Source: an uncultured Angelakisella sp. (GTDB lineage Bacteria; Bacillota; Clostridia; Oscillospirales; Ruminococcaceae). Taken from it: a DNA stretch of 5,105 bases. The translations under genes were made by a program, and so were the position numbers. This document shows positions 1-5,069 of the stretch, piece by piece (positions within the stretch are counted from its first letter, which is position 1; every line of letters begins with the position of its first letter). The stretch covers positions 1 through 5,105 of the forward strand of contig CANOCD010000119.1 of assembly GCA_947564495.1 (NCBI GenBank), written 5' to 3'. Under the pieces are notes generated by a model. That model did not search any database. It was not told the DNA's origin and saw only the letters and a program-made list of their open reading frames with translations.

Positions 1-1
1 A

Positions 2-1159
2 AGATTATTGCGGAAAATATTGCGGAGATTGCTGGTGGAAAAGCATAAAGAGAAGCTGCTGGCGGGGGAGGTCGAGAAAAGCGACAGCGTCCAGGTTTTT
101 GAGCCCCAGTACCGCTACGAGGAGGCCCCGGCCCAGGAGGGCCCCTACAGCCACCCGGAGTTCGCCCCGGGACCGGAGAGCCGCCCCTACGACCCGGAGA
201 TCGACGGACCTGTAGAGGGACCCGACGGCCCCATCGTGAACGTCCCCGCCCCGGTCAAAAGGGGCTACGGCGTTGAAATTTCCTTCCTGGACGAGGCGGG
301 GAACCCTATCGACCTGGAACATACCGGGAGAAATTCCTCCCAGGTCATCGGCGACGGGGAGTTTGAGGCCGAGGAGGCCCTGGAGGTGGAGGGCTTCACC
401 TATGAAAAATTCACCCTGGTGGTGAACGAATCCCTCCGCTTCCCGGTGGAGCTCCACCGGATCGACCCGGAGGACTACGCCCTCACCGGCTGCGCCGTGG
501 CGGAGGACGCCGGGTACCGGGTCTCCCTCCTGCCCCTCAACGAGAACTGCACCCGCTTCGCCCTCATCCCGGAACCGGTTGGGGACCAGGCGGACCGGGC
601 TGCCAAGGGGAGCTATTGGAGCCCCAACTCCTTTGACCTAAAGGTAGTGGGGGAGGACGGCAGGACCTACGAGGCCGAGGCGGTGAACAGCCGCCCGGGG
701 TGCCAGGAATACTACATCCCCGAGATGCCGGAGGTCCGTATGAAGGAGATCACCCTTGCCGGCATCCTGGAAAGCACCCGGTACGAGAAGTCCCCCGCCG
801 CCATCCAGCTGCCCGCCCTAAAGCTGGGGGAGATCAAGGAGATTGGCCAGAAGGTGGACCTCTGGAACTTCAGCGTGGAGGTCCAGGCCGCCGGCCTCAA
901 GGAGGACGGGACCCTGTGGGTGCAGATGGGGATCGACTGCGGGGAGGGGGTCCGCCTCAACCAGCTGGACCTGGATTGGCCCGCCGAGAAGGGCCTCTCC
1001 CTGACCCACTCCCTGGAGGAGAACAGCCAGACCATAGCCGCCGACAAGATGGGCCACCGGGCCGGGAAAAAGACCAAGCTGCCCGTCACCTTCGCCTCGG
1101 TGGTCCGGGAAGGGGAGTGGAAGTTCACGGTGCCGGAGTTTTCTTCGTCCGAGGGCTGA
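2..1159 (+). CDS. Hypothetical protein of unknown function, 5'-partial or starting at the window edge
   Basis: I do not recognise this gene. The frame is open to the left edge, so the start may lie outside. The first internal start codon is a TTG at 8, giving 383 residues, but no ribosome binding site is visible for it. Counting from that TTG, the first 25 residues are strongly basic and amphipathic (RKILRRLLVEKHKEK). Residues about 27-85 are an acidic, proline- and glycine-rich linker. From about 86 to the end the composition suggests beta-rich domains with alternating hydrophobic residues and many Asp/Glu. No membrane segment, signal peptide or catalytic motif is visible in this part. The C-terminal pattern (a Gly-Glu-Trp-Lys-Phe-x-Val strand near 369-375) recalls extracytoplasmic beta-domains of Firmicutes such as the DUF4179 group, but this is a weak resemblance. 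Codon use (very high GC at third positions) matches the neighbouring genes, so the frame is probably real. Confidence 0.72.
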   Translation, partial: RLLRKILRRLLVEKHKEKLLAGEVEKSDSVQVFEPQYRYEEAPAQEGPYSHPEFAPGPESRPYDPEIDGPVEGPDGPIVNVPAPVKRGYGVEISFLDEAGNPIDLEHTGRNSSQVIGDGEFEAEEALEVEGFTYEKFTLVVNESLRFPVELHRIDPEDYALTGCAVAEDAGYRVSLLPLNENCTRFALIPEPVGDQADRAAKGSYWSPNSFDLKVVGEDGRTYEAEAVNSRPGCQEYYIPEMPEVRMKEITLAGILESTRYEKSPAAIQLPALKLGEIKEIGQKVDLWNFSVEVQAAGLKEDGTLWVQMGIDCGEGVRLNQLDLDWPAEKGLSLTHSLEENSQTIAADKMGHRAGKKTKLPVTFASVVREGEWKFTVPEFSSSEG

Positions 1160-1178
1160 TTTTTCGCCGGGAACCATC

Positions 1179-1207
1179 TTGTGCTTTGCCGGAAATTGGT
1201 GTATCAT
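1179..1207 (+). promoter_or_regulatory. Candidate sigma-A promoter for the phosphoribosyltransferase gene
   Basis: A TATCAT hexamer (1202-1207, five of six matches to the -10 consensus) lies 17 bases after TTGTGC (1179-1184, three of six matches to the -35 box). It falls in the 97-base AT-richer gap before the gene and about 50 bases upstream of the start codon. The weak -35 box makes this a moderate call. Confidence 0.4.
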
Positions 1208-1242
1208 AAAAAGGGCCTGTCCCCGCAAATCAGCTTTCTGAA

Positions 1243-1248
1243 AGGGAG
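1243..1248 (+). promoter_or_regulatory. Ribosome binding site of the phosphoribosyltransferase gene
   Basis: AGGGAG sits eight bases before the ATG at 1257 and supports that start. A small palindrome, CTTTC-t-GAAAG (1234-1244), overlaps its 5' edge. Confidence 0.7.
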
Positions 1249-1256
1249 AATACACC

Positions 1257-1805
1257 ATGGAACAGCACTATGACATCACCGTCGCCGGCGTCAAGCGGAG
1301 CCTGCCGGTGGTCCCCATCAGCGACACCCTCTCCATCGCCTCCTTTGTCATCTTCGGCGATACCGACGTGGTGGAGCCCTGCGCCCGGGAACTGGCGGCG
1401 AAGCTCCCCCCGGTGGACTACCTCATCACCGCCGAGGCCAAGAGCATCCCCCTCATCTACGAGATGGCCAAGGTGATGAAGATGCCCCGGTATCTCATCG
1501 CCCGGAAGTCGGTGAAGGGGTACATGAAGAACCCCATCGTCACCAAGGTGAACTCCATCACCACCAGCAAGGAGCAGATCCTCTGCCTGGACGAGGAGGA
1601 CATCCAGCGGATCAAGGGCGCCCGCATCGCCATCGTGGACGACGTCATCTCCACCGGCAGCTCCCTGGCCGCCGTGGAACACCTGGTGGAGCTGGCCGGG
1701 GGCACCGTGGCCGCCCGTGCCGCCATCCTGGCCGAGGGGGACGCCGCCAAGCGGGAGGACATCATCTACCTGGGCACCATCCCCCTTTTCGTCAAGGAAG
1801 GCTAA
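1257..1805 (+). CDS. Purine phosphoribosyltransferase family protein (adenine or hypoxanthine/guanine type)
   Basis: The 182-residue product is a type I phosphoribosyltransferase, which transfers a base onto PRPP, most likely in cytoplasmic purine salvage. The PRPP-binding loop is clear at residues 124-136 (IAIVDDVISTGSS), with the acidic pair D128-D129 and the TGS turn. A second conserved stretch, EAKSIPL (60-66), sits where family members carry the pyrophosphate loop, and IARK (81-84) lies at the usual following position. The ATG start has a good AGGGAG site eight bases upstream. Length is normal for the Apt/Hpt group. Such proteins are commonly labelled adenine phosphoribosyltransferase. 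However, the ExRGF signature of classical Apt is replaced by EAKSIP, and the PISD, EA-x-x-IPL and IARK arrangement recalls the archaeal-type hypoxanthine/guanine enzymes as I remember them. Family membership is firm; the substrate is open. The gene appears monocistronic, with its own promoter candidate and terminator. Confidence 0.9.
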   Translation: MEQHYDITVAGVKRSLPVVPISDTLSIASFVIFGDTDVVEPCARELAAKLPPVDYLITAEAKSIPLIYEMAKVMKMPRYLIARKSVKGYMKNPIVTKVNSITTSKEQILCLDEEDIQRIKGARIAIVDDVISTGSSLAAVEHLVELAGGTVAARAAILAEGDAAKREDIIYLGTIPLFVKEG

Positions 1806-1822
1806 GACCCTATAAAAAGCAA

Positions 1823-1866
1823 GGACAGCGTTCCCGCCAATGTGGCAAGGAACGCTGTCCGTTTTT
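1823..1866. terminator. Bidirectional intrinsic terminator between convergent genes
   Basis: GGACAGCGTTCC (1823-1834) and GGAACGCTGTCC (1849-1860) form a perfect 12-bp stem. A short inner GCCA/TGGC helix lies in the loop. On the plus strand the stem is followed by five T's (1862-1866) and more pyrimidines, terminating the phosphoribosyltransferase gene. On the minus strand it is followed by the complement of an A-run (1814-1818), which gives a T-tract four bases past the stem, suited to ending the yebC-family transcript. The stem lies 18 bases after one stop codon and 28 bases from the other. Confidence 0.9.
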
Positions 1867-1887
1867 CTTTTCTGGGGGGATGGCTCG

Positions 1888-2619
1888 TCAGGGCTCATCC
1901 CAGTTGTGCCAGACGCTCTGGACGTCGTCGTTGTCCTCCAGCAGCTCCAGGAGCTTGGCCATCTTGTCGGCCTGTTCCTGGTCGGGGATGGCGGTGTAGG
2001 TGGCGGGGATGTAGGCGGCCTCGGCGGAGGTGAGGGTGTAGCCCTTGGCCTCCAGCCCCTCCCGGACGGCCCGGAGGTCGGCGGTGGCGCAGAGGACCTC
2101 CACGCACTCCTCCTCGAAGTTCACGTCGGCGGCCCCCACGTCGAAGCAGTCCTCCATGACCTTCTCCTCGTCCAGCTCCTCGTCGGGGTTGTCGATGAGG
2201 AGGAGGCCGCTCTGGCTGAAGAGGAAGGAGACGCAGCCGTTCTGGCCCAGGTTGCCGCCGCACTTGTCGAAGTAGTGGCGCAGGTCCCCGGCGGTGCGGT
2301 TGCGGTTGTCGGTGAGGGTCTCCACAATGACGGCCACGCCGCAGGGGCCGTAGCCCTCGTAGACGATCTCCTCGTAGGAATCCTTGTTGTCGCTCCCCGC
2401 CGCCTTTTTGATGCAGCGGTCGATGTTGTCGTTGGGCATATTGCAGGCTTTGGCCTTGGCGATGCAGTCCCGCAGCTTGCCGTTGGATGCCGGGTCGGGG
2501 CCCCCCTCTTTGACCGCCACCGAGATCTCCCGGGCCACCTTGGTGAACACCTTGGCCCTGGCCGCATCGGAAGCGCCCTTCTTCCGCTTGATGTTGTTCC
2601 ACTTGGAATGTCCAGACAT
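1888..2619 (-). CDS. yebC: YebC/PmpR family translation or transcription factor
   Basis: The 243-residue product is a full-length YebC/PmpR (TACO1-like) protein, a size typical of the family. The N-terminus MSGHSKWNNIKRKKGASDAA, followed by FTKVAREISVAVKEGG, is the family hallmark. The conserved segments around residues 56-70 (AKACNMPNDNIDRCI), 84-99 (EIVYEGYGPCGVAVIV), 101-116 (TLTDNRNRTAGDLRHY) and 118-129 (DKCGGNLGQNGC) are all present. The family was long annotated as DNA-binding regulators. More recent work on bacterial YebC2 and mitochondrial TACO1 links it to relief of ribosome stalling at proline-rich stretches, and which role applies here cannot be told from sequence. The ATG at 2619 is chosen because the family N-terminus starts there and AAAGGA (2629-2634) lies nine bases upstream. 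A longer frame from 2712 would add 31 unconserved residues. The gene converges on the phosphoribosyltransferase gene across a shared terminator. Confidence 0.95.
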   Translation of the reverse strand: MSGHSKWNNIKRKKGASDAARAKVFTKVAREISVAVKEGGPDPASNGKLRDCIAKAKACNMPNDNIDRCIKKAAGSDNKDSYEEIVYEGYGPCGVAVIVETLTDNRNRTAGDLRHYFDKCGGNLGQNGCVSFLFSQSGLLLIDNPDEELDEEKVMEDCFDVGAADVNFEEECVEVLCATADLRAVREGLEAKGYTLTSAEAAYIPATYTAIPDQEQADKMAKLLELLEDNDDVQSVWHNWDEP

Positions 2620-2628
2620 ACAGATACA

Positions 2629-2634
2629 TCCTTT
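2629..2634 (-). promoter_or_regulatory. Ribosome binding site of yebC
   Basis: On the minus strand AAAGGA lies nine bases before the ATG at 2619. It decides this start over the longer upstream in-frame start at 2712. Confidence 0.7.
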
Positions 2635-2658
2635 CTGACGATTGCTGCCGTTTACTGC

Positions 2659-2689
2659 AAAAATGCTCTGCCGGAAAAAGCGGGCAGAG
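2659..2689 (-). terminator. Candidate intrinsic terminator or attenuator between tRNA-Cys and yebC
   Basis: On the minus strand CTCTGCC (2689-2683) and GGCAGAG (2672-2666) form a perfect 7-bp stem with a 10-base loop, followed by CA and five T's (2663-2659). It is the best candidate in the gap for ending the tRNA transcript. Because it is only about 40 bases upstream of the yebC start, it could instead act as a leader attenuator for yebC. The gap of two bases between stem and T-run and the modest stem length limit confidence. Confidence 0.5.
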
Positions 2690-2767
2690 GATTCCTTTTT
2701 CGGGCCCGGCAAGGGATTTTTACGACCCTTAAGCCTCGCACCACATAGGACTCCAGGTAGAAGCCAA

Positions 2768-2796
2768 CGGCCTTCGACCGCTAAGGCCGAAGGCCG
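2768..2796. repeat. Inverted repeat with 9-bp perfect arms and a tandem 7-mer
   Basis: CGGCCTTCG (2768-2776) and CGAAGGCCG (2788-2796) are perfect reverse complements with an 11-base loop. The right arm overlaps a tandem direct repeat AAGGCCG-AAGGCCG (2783-2796). The left arm's GGCCTT can therefore pair with either copy, giving a short or a long hairpin. No T-run follows on either strand, so it does not look like an intrinsic terminator. Confidence 0.6.
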
Positions 2797-2828
2797 CCGT
2801 AGGGGAAAGCCCGCGGGGGCTACCCCGC

Positions 2829-2902
<74 letters not shown>

Positions 2903-2908
2903 AAAAAA

Positions 2909-2984
2909 TGGAGCGGGTTACGAGGCTCGAACTCGCTACCTCCACCTTGGCAAGGTGGCGCTCTACCAGATGAGCTAAACCCGC
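2909..2984 (-). tRNA. tRNA-Gly (anticodon GCC)
   Basis: On the minus strand the acceptor arm GCGGGTT pairs with AACCCGC, followed by T and encoded CCA. The D-arm AGCTC...GAGC, the anticodon loop TTGCCAA with anticodon GCC (2951-2949) and the T-loop GTTCGAGCC are all standard. It is the middle gene of the cluster. Only three bases separate it from the CCA of tRNA-Asp, so the two must be cut from one precursor. Confidence 0.97.
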
Positions 2985-2987
2985 AAA

Positions 2988-3064
2988 TGGCGACCTGGAT
3001 GGGGGTCGAACCCACGACCTCTAGCGTGACAGGCTAGCGTTCTAACCAACTGAACTACCAGGCC
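2988..3064 (-). tRNA. tRNA-Asp (anticodon GTC)
   Basis: On the minus strand the acceptor arm GGCCTGG pairs with CCAGGTC (one G-T wobble), followed by discriminator G and encoded CCA. The anticodon loop CTGTCAC carries GTC (3030-3028), and the T-loop GGTTCGACCCC is standard. It is the first gene of the cluster, about 30 bases after the predicted transcription start. Confidence 0.97.
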
Positions 3065-3069
3065 ATGCT

Positions 3070-3088
3070 CCGGCCCCTGTGGGACCGG
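3070..3088 (-). other. Hairpin in the tRNA operon leader
   Basis: On the minus strand CCGGTCCC (3088-3081), loop ACA, and GGGGCCGG (3077-3070) can form an 8-bp stem with one G-T pair, ending five bases before the mature 5' end of tRNA-Asp. No T-run follows, so it is probably a leader structure in the precursor and not a terminator. Confidence 0.55.
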
Positions 3089-3099
3089 GAACGATACTC

Positions 3100-3128
3100 A
3101 TTTTACTATAAATCAGTGCCGGTGTCAA
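3100..3128 (-). promoter_or_regulatory. Near-consensus promoter of the tRNA cluster, overlapping the end of hslO
   Basis: On the minus strand a perfect -35 box TTGACA (3128-3123) is followed by a 17-base spacer and TAAAAT (3105-3100, five of six matches). The -35 box lies inside the last codons of hslO, and its stop codon TAG (3108-3106) abuts the -10 box. The expected start near 3093 leaves a leader of about 30 bases before tRNA-Asp. Consensus quality and position fit a strong stable-RNA promoter. Confidence 0.8.
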
Positions 3129-4005
3129 GTGTTTTTTCCCCGATGATGGCAAGAAGTTCTTCCTTTGTAAAGGTGTACCGGTTGGGACAGAAGTGACAGC
3201 AGAGCTCCGCCTGGCCGTCCTCCTCCGCCATGGCCCGGAGTTCCCCGGCGTCCAGGGACCGGAGGGCGGCGGCCATCCGCTCCCGGCTGCACCCGCAGCG
3301 GTATTCTGCCACCCGGCTGTCCAGGATATGGGGACCCATCCCCGCCAGGACCCGGCGGGCGATCTCCTCCGGGCCCAGGCCGGAGACGAGCATCTGGGTC
3401 ATCGAGGGGAGGGAGAGGACGTTTTCCTCCGCCAGCCGTGCCTCCTCCTCCCCGGCCCCGGGCAGGAGCTGGAGTATCCAGCCCCCCGCCGCCTGGACGG
3501 TGAGGTCGGGGTTCACCAGCACCCCCAGAGCGCAGGCGGCAGGGACCTGCTCGCTGTCGTGGAAGTACCGGGTCAGGTCCTCGGCGATCTCCCCGGAGAC
3601 CAGGGGCAGTACCCCCACATAGGGCTCCCCCATCCCCAGGTCCTTGACCACAAAGAGGCTGCCGTTTCTGCCCACCGCCCCGGAGACGTCCAGCTTGCCC
3701 TGGGGATTCAGGGGCAGCTCCACGACGGGGTTGGCGGCGTAGGCCCTGGCGTGACCGTCGGCTCCGGCCACGGCGATGACCGTCCCGGCGGGGCCGTCGG
3801 CGGTGATCCGCAGGGTGACAGAGCCCCGGTCGGTCTTGAGCATCGAGCCCATGATGGAGGCGGCGGTGAGGAGCCGCCCCGCCGCCGCAGTGACCACGGC
3901 GCTGGGCTGATGATACCGCTCCAGGGTGGCCACCATGTCGGTGGAATCCAGGGCCCAGCAGACGGCGGACCCGTTTTCGGACATGGCTCGGACCAGCTTT
4001 CCCAT
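3106..4005 (-). CDS. hslO: Hsp33 redox-regulated molecular chaperone
   Basis: The 299-residue product is full-length Hsp33, a cytoplasmic holdase that oxidative stress switches on. In the family, four cysteines bind zinc when reduced; oxidation forms disulphides, releases zinc and exposes the client-binding surface. Here the zinc motif is visible as C237-G-C239, then 30 residues, then C270-H-F-C273, matching the CxC...CxxC signature. The N-terminal core shows typical motifs: LLTAASIMGSMLK (45-57), GPAGTVIAVAGADGHARAYA (71-90), and the segment ending GEPYVGVLPLVSGEIAEDLTRYF (126-148). An extra cysteine, C269, sits directly before the CxxC. The ATG at 4005 is chosen because an excellent AGGAGGT (4018-4012) lies six bases upstream and the family N-terminus begins there. 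An upstream in-frame start at 4095 would lie inside the preceding gene. It is the third gene of the operon, one base after the methyltransferase stop. Confidence 0.96.
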   Translation of the reverse strand: MGKLVRAMSENGSAVCWALDSTDMVATLERYHQPSAVVTAAAGRLLTAASIMGSMLKTDRGSVTLRITADGPAGTVIAVAGADGHARAYAANPVVELPLNPQGKLDVSGAVGRNGSLFVVKDLGMGEPYVGVLPLVSGEIAEDLTRYFHDSEQVPAACALGVLVNPDLTVQAAGGWILQLLPGAGEEEARLAEENVLSLPSMTQMLVSGLGPEEIARRVLAGMGPHILDSRVAEYRCGCSRERMAAALRSLDAGELRAMAEEDGQAELCCHFCPNRYTFTKEELLAIIGEKTLDTGTDL

Positions 4006-4006
4006 G

Positions 4007-4762
4007 TTATGACCTCCTGGCGACGTAAACGAGGCGTTCCTCCCCGGGGCGGGGCGGAGAGCCGGTGTAATCCCCCTGGACCTCCAGCAGTTCAAAGCCG
4101 GTCTCCTCCAGGAGGGCGGCGATCTCCTCCCGGGGGTAGGCCACCTCCCGGAAGCTCTCGCTCGACCGGCGGTAGCGGTCCCCCTTCTCCCGGACGAAGA
4201 AGTCCAGGTCGATGAGAACGCCGCTGTCCCCGTCCCTGGGGTCCCAGCTGTTCTGCCAGACGCAGCAGACCTCCTCGGTCTCCCGGACGAAGGCGCTGCC
4301 GGCCAGGCGGTCCCGGTGCTTTTCCGGGGTGTTCATATCAAAGAGAAAGAGCCCCCCGGGCTCGGTAAAGAGCCGGACCCGGCGGAAGGTCTCCCGGATG
4401 GCCTCCTTCCCCGGCAGGTGGTCAAGGCTGTCCAGGGTGCAGAGGGTGGTGTCCACCGTGCCGTAAAGGTCCAGCCCGGTCATCTCCTGGCAGAGGTAGA
4501 GGACCGGCGGGTCAAGCCCGGCGCTTTTCTGCATAGCCTGGGCCAGCATCTCCTGGGAGCCGTCCACGGCGATGACCTCCGCCCCCAGCCGGGCCAGCTC
4601 TACCGCCAAAGAGCCGGTGCCGCAGGCCAGATCCAGGACGAGGCGGAACCCGCCCCCGTGGTGCTCCGCCAGCTTTTTCAGAAAGGCCGCCTTGGCCCGG
4701 TAATCCACGTCGACGGTGAGGCTGTCGTAGAACCGGGCGAAGGTCTCCTCATACCCTGCCAT
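4007..4762 (-). CDS. Class I SAM-dependent methyltransferase (YqeM-like)
   Basis: The 251-residue product has a class I (Rossmann-fold) methyltransferase layout. The opening YEETFARFYDSLTVDVDY is typical of small Firmicutes methyltransferases of the YqeM type. Motif I, VLDLACGTGSL, is at 42-52. The acidic residue that should bind the SAM ribose is D67 in VIAVDGS (63-69). The CQEM segment follows at 91-94, motif IV is CTLDSLDHL (108-116), and the strand LFTEPGGLFLFDMNTPEKH (131-149) comes next. The C-terminal part (about 160-251) is a beta-rich cap ending in a usual ...GFELLEVQGDYTG... strand. The substrate cannot be told from sequence. The ATG at 4762 lies 14 bases inside the regulator gene upstream, with only a poorly placed GAGGA before it, so translation is probably coupled to that gene. 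No later in-frame start preserves the conserved N-terminus. Confidence 0.9.
   Translation of the reverse strand: MAGYEETFARFYDSLTVDVDYRAKAAFLKKLAEHHGGGFRLVLDLACGTGSLAVELARLGAEVIAVDGSQEMLAQAMQKSAGLDPPVLYLCQEMTGLDLYGTVDTTLCTLDSLDHLPGKEAIRETFRRVRLFTEPGGLFLFDMNTPEKHRDRLAGSAFVRETEEVCCVWQNSWDPRDGDSGVLIDLDFFVREKGDRYRRSSESFREVAYPREEIAALLEETGFELLEVQGDYTGSPPRPGEERLVYVARRS
4012..4018 (-). promoter_or_regulatory. Ribosome binding site of hslO, inside the methyltransferase gene
   Basis: A full AGGAGGT on the minus strand lies six bases before the ATG at 4005. It overlaps the last arginine codons of the upstream gene and settles the hslO start. Confidence 0.85.
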
Positions 4763-5051
4763 CGTCCTCGTCCAGCCGCTGGAAGATGGCCTCGTAGCCG
4801 TCGGCGCCGTAGTTCAGGGAACGGTTCACCCGGCTGATGGTGGCGGTGCTGGCCCCGGTGGCCTGGACGATGTCGCTGTAGACCCGGTGGTCCCGGAGCA
4901 TCTTGGCCACCTGGAGCCGCTGGGAAAGGGCTTTCAGCTCCTGGATGGTGCAGAGGTCATCAAAAAACCGGTCGCACTCCTCCATGTCTTTCAGAGACAG
5001 CACGGCACGGTACAGGTATTCCACGTTGGCGTCCTTCAGCTTCGGATTCAT
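4749..5051 (-). CDS. yerC: YerC/YecD family TrpR-related DNA-binding protein
   Basis: The 100-residue product matches the small YerC/YecD family, related to the Trp repressor. Features are the N-terminal MNPKLKDANVEYLYRAVLSL, the acidic DMEECDRFFDDLCTIQELKALSQRL segment (about 22-46) and a helix-turn-helix at about 58-79 (YSDIVQATGASTATISRVNRSL). The length is normal for the family. Family members are presumed transcription regulators; their ligand and targets are, to my knowledge, poorly defined, and TrpR-like function in tryptophan control should not be assumed. The ATG at 5051 follows an AAGGAGGT (5068-5061) nine bases upstream. It is the first gene of a three-gene operon with the methyltransferase (14-bp overlap) and hslO. 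The dyad-rich DNA at 5070-5105 would suit autoregulation, which is inference. Confidence 0.93.
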   Translation of the reverse strand: MNPKLKDANVEYLYRAVLSLKDMEECDRFFDDLCTIQELKALSQRLQVAKMLRDHRVYSDIVQATGASTATISRVNRSLNYGADGYEAIFQRLDEDDGRV

Positions 5052-5060
5052 TGGAAGCGC

Positions 5061-5068
5061 ACCTCCTT
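5061..5068 (-). promoter_or_regulatory. Ribosome binding site of the yerC-like gene
   Basis: AAGGAGGT on the minus strand, nine bases before the ATG at 5051, is a near-perfect anti-16S match. Confidence 0.85.
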
Positions 5069-5069
5069 C

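Larger units (their letters stand above)
2620..2828. other. Geneless structured gap between tRNA-Cys and yebC
   Basis: No coding region is supported in these 209 bases. They hold several inverted repeats: 2666-2689 (terminator-like), 2711-2730 (AAGGG/CCCTT), 2768-2796 (9-bp arms), and two mutually exclusive hairpins at 2808-2828 next to the tRNA 3' end. I found no convincing promoter for yebC here, so either its promoter is atypical or yebC is read through from the tRNA transcript. Confidence 0.6.

Noticed and set aside
700..1209. Arg/Gly/Pro-rich plus-strand frame of 169 codons inside the first gene
   Set aside because: Shifted-frame shadow of the longer frame; no start signal and strongly biased composition.
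1230..1898. Minus-strand open frame of 222 codons antisense to the phosphoribosyltransferase gene
   Set aside because: His/Gly/Asp-rich shadow translation without conserved motifs; the plus strand has the PRPP loop and a ribosome binding site.
2620..2712. N-terminal extension of YebC from an upstream ATG
   Set aside because: The 31 added residues are unlike the family, run through the hairpin at 2666-2689, and lie upstream of a good ribosome binding site for the ATG at 2619.
1840..2748. Plus-strand open frame of 302 codons antisense to yebC
   Set aside because: It starts inside the terminator hairpin, is dominated by Val/Gly/Leu repeats, and mirrors a clearly conserved YebC gene.
2620..2828. 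T-box or other known riboswitch before yebC
   Set aside because: No T-box sequence (TGG-containing bulge with AGGGTGG-like core) or other riboswitch core was recognised; only simple hairpins are visible.
4006..4095. N-terminal extension of Hsp33 by 30 residues
   Set aside because: It would overlap the methyltransferase gene. The AGGAGGT six bases before 4005 and the family N-terminus support the shorter form.
3193..4215. Long plus-strand open frame of 340 codons antisense to hslO
   Set aside because: The minus-strand frame encodes an unmistakable Hsp33. The plus-strand frame is Gly/Pro/Arg/His-rich low-complexity translation, typical of an antisense shadow in GC-rich DNA, and has no ribosome binding site.
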